DNA of 9,542 nt from Actinomycetota bacterium. GTDB taxonomy: Bacteria > Actinomycetota > Humimicrobiia > Humimicrobiales > Humimicrobiaceae. Shown here piece after piece: positions 5,393 through 9,542 of this stretch. Position numbers and translations under genes: made by a program. Numbering within the stretch: the stretch's first letter is position 1; every line of letters starts with the position of its first letter. The stretch spans positions 1-9,542 of the forward strand of contig JAHILC010000003.1 in NCBI GenBank assembly GCA_018897225.1. The letters are read 5' to 3'. The notes beneath the pieces were generated by a model. The model was given only the letters and a program-made list of their open reading frames with translations, searched no databases and was not told where the DNA came from.

Positions 5393-8300
5393 TTAAATAA
5401 AACTTGTTTTAATGCTTGATTGCAAAAGCTGCTTATGGGAGTTTTTAAGCAATTTAATGCTTATGGCATCCCGGGCTATTAGGGAAACGTTGTTGTCCTT
5501 TGAGTGAAGCCTCCCTCTTATGATAATGAAAGAATTGTTCATTACTGTTTGGGCATTTTTTATGTACGAGTCGGGGAAAAACACTGCTTCATACATCCCG
5601 TCTTCGTCTTCCATGGTGCAGAAAAGCATTTTGCTGCCGCCTTTTGTCTTTTCAATTCTTTTTGAAATTATTATCCCGGCAGCGGCAACATCTTTTTGGA
5701 ACGATAGGCCTTGCCGGTAAAAGAACTTGCTTCTTGTTATACCTGAGATTTCAAGCTCCTTTTTAAGGCACTCCAGCGGGTTTGAGCTTATGTAAAAACC
5801 CAGTACATCTTCTTCTATTTCAAGCTTTTCTCTGGGGCTGAAGTCCTGCAGGTGTTCGGCGGCAAGCTGGCTGCCTGCACACACGCGCTCAAGCAGGTTA
5901 ATGTCCCTTCCTGGGTTTGTGGCAGGTCTGTTGATGAAATTGTCCAGATAGTAATTGCCTTGTTCTTCATATCCTGTAATGGAATTTGAATAACACAGGT
6001 CAGGTTTTTTTAAGCTTTTGAGGTAATAAAATATGAGAAGAAGCTGCTTTCTGGCAAGGCCTGTAAAGTCAAATGCTCCTACTTTTATCAGGTTCTCAAC
6101 TGCAGTTTTTACAAGCCGGCAGTTTTTTGAAATTCTTAAATAGAAATCGAAAAAATCCCTGAATTTTCCGCCCTTTTCTCTTTCATTAATTATAGAGACT
6201 GCACCTGCATAACCAAGGCTTCTTACAGAAAGCAGGGAAGTTCTTATGGACTTTCCGTCATCCTCAACAAAAAAGCCAAACCCGCTTTTGTTTATGTCAG
6301 GAAGCTCCAATCTTATTCCAAGCCTTCTTGCTTCCTCAATATACTGCATCTTGCCCCAGTAACCCGAGTTGTTGGTCAGTATTATTGAGAAGAATTCTGC
6401 AGGAAAGTATGCTTTCAGATAGCACGTCTTATATGAAAGCTCAGCATAGGCGGCGGCGTGAGCCTTTACAAAACCATAGCTTGCAAATTTGGATATCAGG
6501 TTGAATATTTCACCGGCAGTTCCCGGATCGTATCCCTTCGACAGTGCTCCATTAATAAACCTCTCTTCATGAGCACGCATTTCTTCCTTTGACAATCTTG
6601 TCATGGCTTTCCTCAGATTATCAGCTTCGCTGAATGAATAGCCTGCAATTTTTATTGCTGCCTGCATTGCCTGTTCCTGGTAAAGGATTACCCCGTATGT
6701 ATCACCTAAAATTGGTTCAAGGTCTCTGTGTAAAAAAGTAGTTTTTTCTCTTCCAAATTTTCTTTCAATAAAGTTTGTAACCATCCCTGACTGCTGTGGA
6801 CCAGGTCTGTAGAGCGATATAAGAAGAGTGATGTCATTTAAGGAAGAAGGCTTAACCTTTCTCGAAAGTGTTCTTATGCCGAAGCTTTCAAGCTGGAAAA
6901 CCCCAAGTGTCTGGCCGCTTTGCATCAGCTTATAAACATTACTGTCACTGTAATCTGTATCAGAAAGATTCAAGTTTATGTTCCTCTTATTTTTCAGGAT
7001 ATCTGCAGTTTCAGCAATGAGGCTCAGGCTTAAGGAGTTTATGAGGTCGATTTTCAATATCCCCAGATCTTCTATACTGTTCATGTCATACTGGCTCATT
7101 ATTTCGCCTGTTTCCGATATAGTAAGCGGGATTTTCCTCAGCAGATCTTCATTTGACACTATAAATGCCGAGGGGTGCATAGATACATGCCTTACGTAAC
7201 CACCTATATCTCTTGAGAGTGAAACTATTTTTTTGTACTGCGTATTGCTCGCATCTATCAGGCTTGACGACTCGGCTCCTGCCCTCATGTCTTCCTGGGA
7301 AAAGAATCTGTTGTAATTGGGAACTGCCTTTATAATAAAGTCTACTTCTTCTTTTCCTATGCTTAATATCCTGCCTGCTTCTCTTATTGAAGCCCTTGGC
7401 TTTGTGGTTGAAAAGCTGCAAACTCTCGAAATGCTGGTTTTACCATATTTTGACATCAGGTATTGTGCCACTTTTCCCCTGTCCTTGCTGGATATGTCTA
7501 TGTCTATATCGGGAGGCTCTTTTCTTTCTTTGTTTAAAAACCTCTCAAAATAAAGTTTGTTGCCAATTGGCTCAACATTGGATATTCTGAGTATGTATGA
7601 AACAAGGCTTCCTGCTGCTGAGCCTTTGCCGCATATAGGAATTTTATTTTCGCAGGCAAACCTGGCTATGTCAGCAACTATTAGAAAATAGCCGGTGTAG
7701 CCAGTATTAGCTATTACTTCAAGCTCCATTGTTAGTCTGTCGAGTACCTGCCGGGATGGACTTTCCCCGTACCTGAATTTCAGTCCCCGGCGGCACAGCC
7801 TGGAAAGGTATTTTTCCTGGCTTTCACCATTTTCCGGCATGTAGTGAGGTATGTTTATCTTATCCAGGGAAAACTCAAAGCTGCATTTATCTGCTATTTT
7901 TTGCGTGTTGGTTATTGCTTCAGGAATATCGCGAAACATCCTTGACATCTCGCATTCTGATTTAAAATGGTGCTCGCTGTTTTCCAAAATTGCCGATGTA
8001 GGATCATTTTTTGTGCCCATCATTTTCAGTTTTGCCATAGACCTGTATATTTCAAAGTCCTGTCTGCCAAGATAGTGAACATTGTTTGTGGCAGCGACAG
8101 CAGTTCCATTTCTTTGTGCAAAATTTACAAGATTTTCAGAAGCTAAGTTTTTATAGTTATTGCTGCTTGTCAGACCATATCTTTGAATTTCAATATAGAA
8201 ATCCTTTTCAAACAATTCGCTTAGCTCAAGAGCAAAATCTTCAGCTTCTCTGGCCCTGCCATTTTTGAGCAGGTAAGGAAGTTCTCCCTTGCTGCACCCG

Positions 8301-8728
8301 CTCAGGCAGATAAGCCCCTTTGAATTATTTCTTAATTCCGGCATTTCCACAATCGGAAGGTCGGGTGAGGAAATAAAGTCAGGTACTTCGACTTGTGCTT
8401 TATCTGCGGTTTTTCTTGTGTTTATCAATCTAAGGTAAGACATACCCACAATTTCACAAAGGTTCTCGTATCCAGCCTGGTCTTTTACGAGCAAAGTCAG
8501 GTGGGAGAGCCTTCCGCTTCTTGCCAGGCAAATCTCACAGCCAATTACAGGCTTTAAATTCATTGCTTTGGCTTCCTTATAAAATTCAACGGCGCCACTC
8601 ATCACATATTTATCAGTCAGCGCAACTGCCTTCATCCTAAGATTGGAAGCAGCGCTGACAAGATCCTTTATTTTTATTGAAGACTCCAGCAAGCTATATT
8701 CACTGTGAACATGCAGATGCACGAACAT
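5393..8728 (-). CDS. dnaE: DNA polymerase III alpha subunit, short DnaE form
   Basis: C-family polymerase of 1111 residues. The N-terminal PHP domain begins HLHVHSEYS (4-12), with ALTDK (36-40), GCE (63-65), H76 and TNNVHYL (214-220). The polymerase core has GKGSAAGSL (367-375), catalytic D409 and D411 in PPDIDIDIS (405-413), the third aspartate D561 in LKIDL, YQEQAM (683-688) and the fingers motif FASYGFVKAHAAAYAELSY (748-766). An OB fold fills about 1013-1090, after which the protein stops, so the C-terminal tau-binding domain of replicative DnaE1 is missing. No QxxLF-type clamp motif is evident between 900 and 975. Position between lexA and dinB suggests a damage-induced or accessory polymerase, similar in role to DnaE2/ImuC, although the N-terminus looks more like DnaE1/DnaE3. 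GAGGAG 5 nt before the ATG fixes the start. I cannot exclude that this is the only DnaE of the organism. Confidence 0.93.
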   Translation of the reverse strand: MFVHLHVHSEYSLLESSIKIKDLVSAASNLRMKAVALTDKYVMSGAVEFYKEAKAMNLKPVIGCEICLARSGRLSHLTLLVKDQAGYENLCEIVGMSYLRLINTRKTADKAQVEVPDFISSPDLPIVEMPELRNNSKGLICLSGCSKGELPYLLKNGRAREAEDFALELSELFEKDFYIEIQRYGLTSSNNYKNLASENLVNFAQRNGTAVAATNNVHYLGRQDFEIYRSMAKLKMMGTKNDPTSAILENSEHHFKSECEMSRMFRDIPEAITNTQKIADKCSFEFSLDKINIPHYMPENGESQEKYLSRLCRRGLKFRYGESPSRQVLDRLTMELEVIANTGYTGYFLIVADIARFACENKIPICGKGSAAGSLVSYILRISNVEPIGNKLYFERFLNKERKEPPDIDIDISSKDRGKVAQYLMSKYGKTSISRVCSFSTTKPRASIREAGRILSIGKEEVDFIIKAVPNYNRFFSQEDMRAGAESSSLIDASNTQYKKIVSLSRDIGGYVRHVSMHPSAFIVSNEDLLRKIPLTISETGEIMSQYDMNSIEDLGILKIDLINSLSLSLIAETADILKNKRNINLNLSDTDYSDSNVYKLMQSGQTLGVFQLESFGIRTLSRKVKPSSLNDITLLISLYRPGPQQSGMVTNFIERKFGREKTTFLHRDLEPILGDTYGVILYQEQAMQAAIKIAGYSFSEADNLRKAMTRLSKEEMRAHEERFINGALSKGYDPGTAGEIFNLISKFASYGFVKAHAAAYAELSYKTCYLKAYFPAEFFSIILTNNSGYWGKMQYIEEARRLGIRLELPDINKSGFGFFVEDDGKSIRTSLLSVRSLGYAGAVSIINEREKGGKFRDFFDFYLRISKNCRLVKTAVENLIKVGAFDFTGLARKQLLLIFYYLKSLKKPDLCYSNSITGYEEQGNYYLDNFINRPATNPGRDINLLERVCAGSQLAAEHLQDFSPREKLEIEEDVLGFYISSNPLECLKKELEISGITRSKFFYRQGLSFQKDVAAAGIIISKRIEKTKGGSKMLFCTMEDEDGMYEAVFFPDSYIKNAQTVMNNSFIIIRGRLHSKDNNVSLIARDAISIKLLKNSHKQLLQSSIKTSFI

Positions 8729-8733
8729 ATTAG

Positions 8734-8739
8734 CTCCTC
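8734..8739 (-). promoter_or_regulatory. Ribosome-binding site of dnaE
   Basis: On the - strand GAGGAG ends 5 nt before the ATG at 8728, the strongest Shine-Dalgarno sequence in the window, and it decides the dnaE start. The 44-nt lexA-dnaE spacer also holds an inverted repeat CAAATT (8750-8755)/AATTTG (8760-8765). The TTGACA on the - strand within it has no -10 at usable spacing, so an internal promoter is not supported. Confidence 0.7.
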
Positions 8740-8772
8740 GTTATATTGCCAAATTGTCAAATTTGTTTTGAA

Positions 8773-9542
8773 CTATTTGATTTCTCTTTGAACAGCAATC
8801 ACTTTGCCCTGTATGATCAGGTTTTTGCTGCCCTGGGAGCTTTCGTTGACCTGGTCACCTGAGCTGGCTGTTATCTCTATGGGCAGATATGCAGGGTTCG
8901 AAGACCTGAGCTCAACCTTATCTTTTGATCTGTAAATCTTTTTTACCACTGCTTCGTCTCCTATAAGAGCTACAACAATATCGCCATTATCAGCTGTATT
9001 TTGAGACCTTGCTATTATGATGTCTCCATCAAGTATATGGTCACCTGTCATGCTATCGCCTTTAACCTTAAGGGCAAAGTCAGCTTTTTTTGCTCCAAAC
9101 AAGCTTGATGAAACGGGTATGTATTCACTTATGTTTTCCTGGGCAAGTATGGGGTTTCCTGCGGCAACTTTGCCCACCAGCGGAAGGTATATAATCCCGG
9201 CGCTTTCAGGGTTGGTGAAGCTGTGTAGGTTTGACAGGTTGAGGCGACTGGGTAAGTTTGGTAGGTTTGGGGGATAGCCCCGACCGTCATTTCGCCAGGC
9301 AGCCAAACCATCCAGCATGTCAAGTGCCTTACCTGTTAATTTAATGGAACGTGCCAGCGAGTTTCTTTCTATAAAGCCCTTTCTCTCAAGGGACTTGAGA
9401 TGGTCTGTCACTGCTTTCGGGGAAGAAAAACCAAATTCCCTGGCTATATCCCTTATGGTGGGGGGATAGGAATTTTCCATCATGAAGTTTTTAATTTTTT
9501 CAAGGACTGTTTTCTGCCTTTTAGTGATTTTAATTTCTTTCA
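8773..9542 (-). CDS. lexA: LexA SOS repressor (start codon cut by window edge)
   Basis: Self-cleaving repressor of DNA-damage genes. The frame stays open past the internal ATGs at 9483 and 9480 to the window end and adds KEIKITKRQKTVLEKIKNF, the standard first helix of LexA; the last two bases supply TG, so the start codon lies at base 9543 and the protein is about 256 residues. Numbered from there: winged helix-turn-helix at about 29-60 (TIRDIAREFGFSSPKAVTDH, 29-48), cleavage site A128-G129 in GKVAAGNP, catalytic S164 in KGDSMTGD and K201 in AVVKKIY. It is longer than the usual 200-odd residues because of a linker of about 35 residues with NLP-like triplet repeats and an added Ser-rich loop (about 225-240) before the last strand GKVIAVQRE. 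First gene of the operon with dnaE and dinB; the promoter, where an autoregulatory LexA box is expected, is outside the window. Confidence 0.95.
   Translation of the reverse strand, partial: KEIKITKRQKTVLEKIKNFMMENSYPPTIRDIAREFGFSSPKAVTDHLKSLERKGFIERNSLARSIKLTGKALDMLDGLAAWRNDGRGYPPNLPNLPSRLNLSNLHSFTNPESAGIIYLPLVGKVAAGNPILAQENISEYIPVSSSLFGAKKADFALKVKGDSMTGDHILDGDIIIARSQNTADNGDIVVALIGDEAVVKKIYRSKDKVELRSSNPAYLPIEITASSGDQVNESSQGSKNLIIQGKVIAVQREIK
9223..9267 (-). repeat. Five 9-nt units in the lexA linker
   Basis: On the - strand the codons fall into five 9-base units encoding NLP, NLP, SRL, NLS and NLH. The first two are AACCTACCA and AACTTACCC, and the fourth and fifth start AACCTGTCA and AACCTACAC. 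The third is diverged. The repeat keeps the reading frame and lengthens the hinge between the DNA-binding domain and the cleavage site, consistent with slippage expansion of a short in-frame unit. Confidence 0.6.

Noticed and set aside
8750..8765. Dyad CAAATT/AATTTG between lexA and dnaE as a LexA operator
   Set aside because: It does not contain the GAAC/GTTC half-sites or the CTGT-type proteobacterial core; it is short and AT-rich.
8744..8772. TTGACA on the - strand in the lexA-dnaE spacer as an internal promoter
   Set aside because: At 17-bp spacing the -10 would fall on the dnaE ribosome-binding site and does not resemble TATAAT; TATAAC is only 9 bp away.

Overview
The window is AT-rich bacterial DNA with ordinary single-copy genes and no mobile element, RNA gene or CRISPR array that I can see. 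The left part (1-4187) reads mostly on the + strand: an acetyl-CoA synthetase gene behind its own promoter, an anchored M23 (LytM) peptidoglycan peptidase, and a glutaredoxin-like protein followed by a 30-residue protein that looks like half of a rubredoxin. A small cysteine-rich 'two-CW'-like gene lies on the - strand, divergent from the peptidase. The right part (4188-9542) is one - strand operon: lexA, then a short DnaE-type DNA polymerase III alpha, then the Y-family polymerase dinB. The two halves converge with no spare base: the stop codon of the half-rubredoxin ORF ends at 4187 and the dinB stop codon begins at 4188.

The host cannot be named with confidence. LexA, DinB and a free-standing DnaE show that it is a bacterium. 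The glutaredoxin/half-rubredoxin pair recalls the ferredoxin-dependent disulfide reductase systems of anaerobes, and two-CW domains are known to me mainly from anaerobic and deltaproteobacteria-like or deep-branching lineages. An uncultured anaerobe is my best guess, and an AT-rich actinobacterial (OPB41/Humimicrobiia-like) lineage is one low-confidence possibility.

The main point of interest is the lexA-dnaE-dinB cassette. It groups the SOS repressor with two polymerases, much as lexA-imuA-imuB-dnaE2 cassettes do elsewhere, but with a plain DinB in place of ImuA/ImuB. The DnaE ends just after its OB fold, has changes at expected PHP metal-ligand positions and has no recognisable clamp-binding motif, whereas DinB keeps one. 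The only GAAC-N4-GTTC palindrome I found in the window, which is the Gram-positive/actinobacterial LexA-box core, overlaps codons 2-6 of dinB. The lexA reading frame continues upstream of its first internal ATG to the last base of the window, and the true start codon is cut by the window edge by a single base.

The gene-poor stretch 2089-2556 holds a hairpin after acs, the two-CW-like gene and an AT-rich divergent promoter. Nothing was recognised in 2124-2282. Bases 1-198 hold only the acs promoter and leader.
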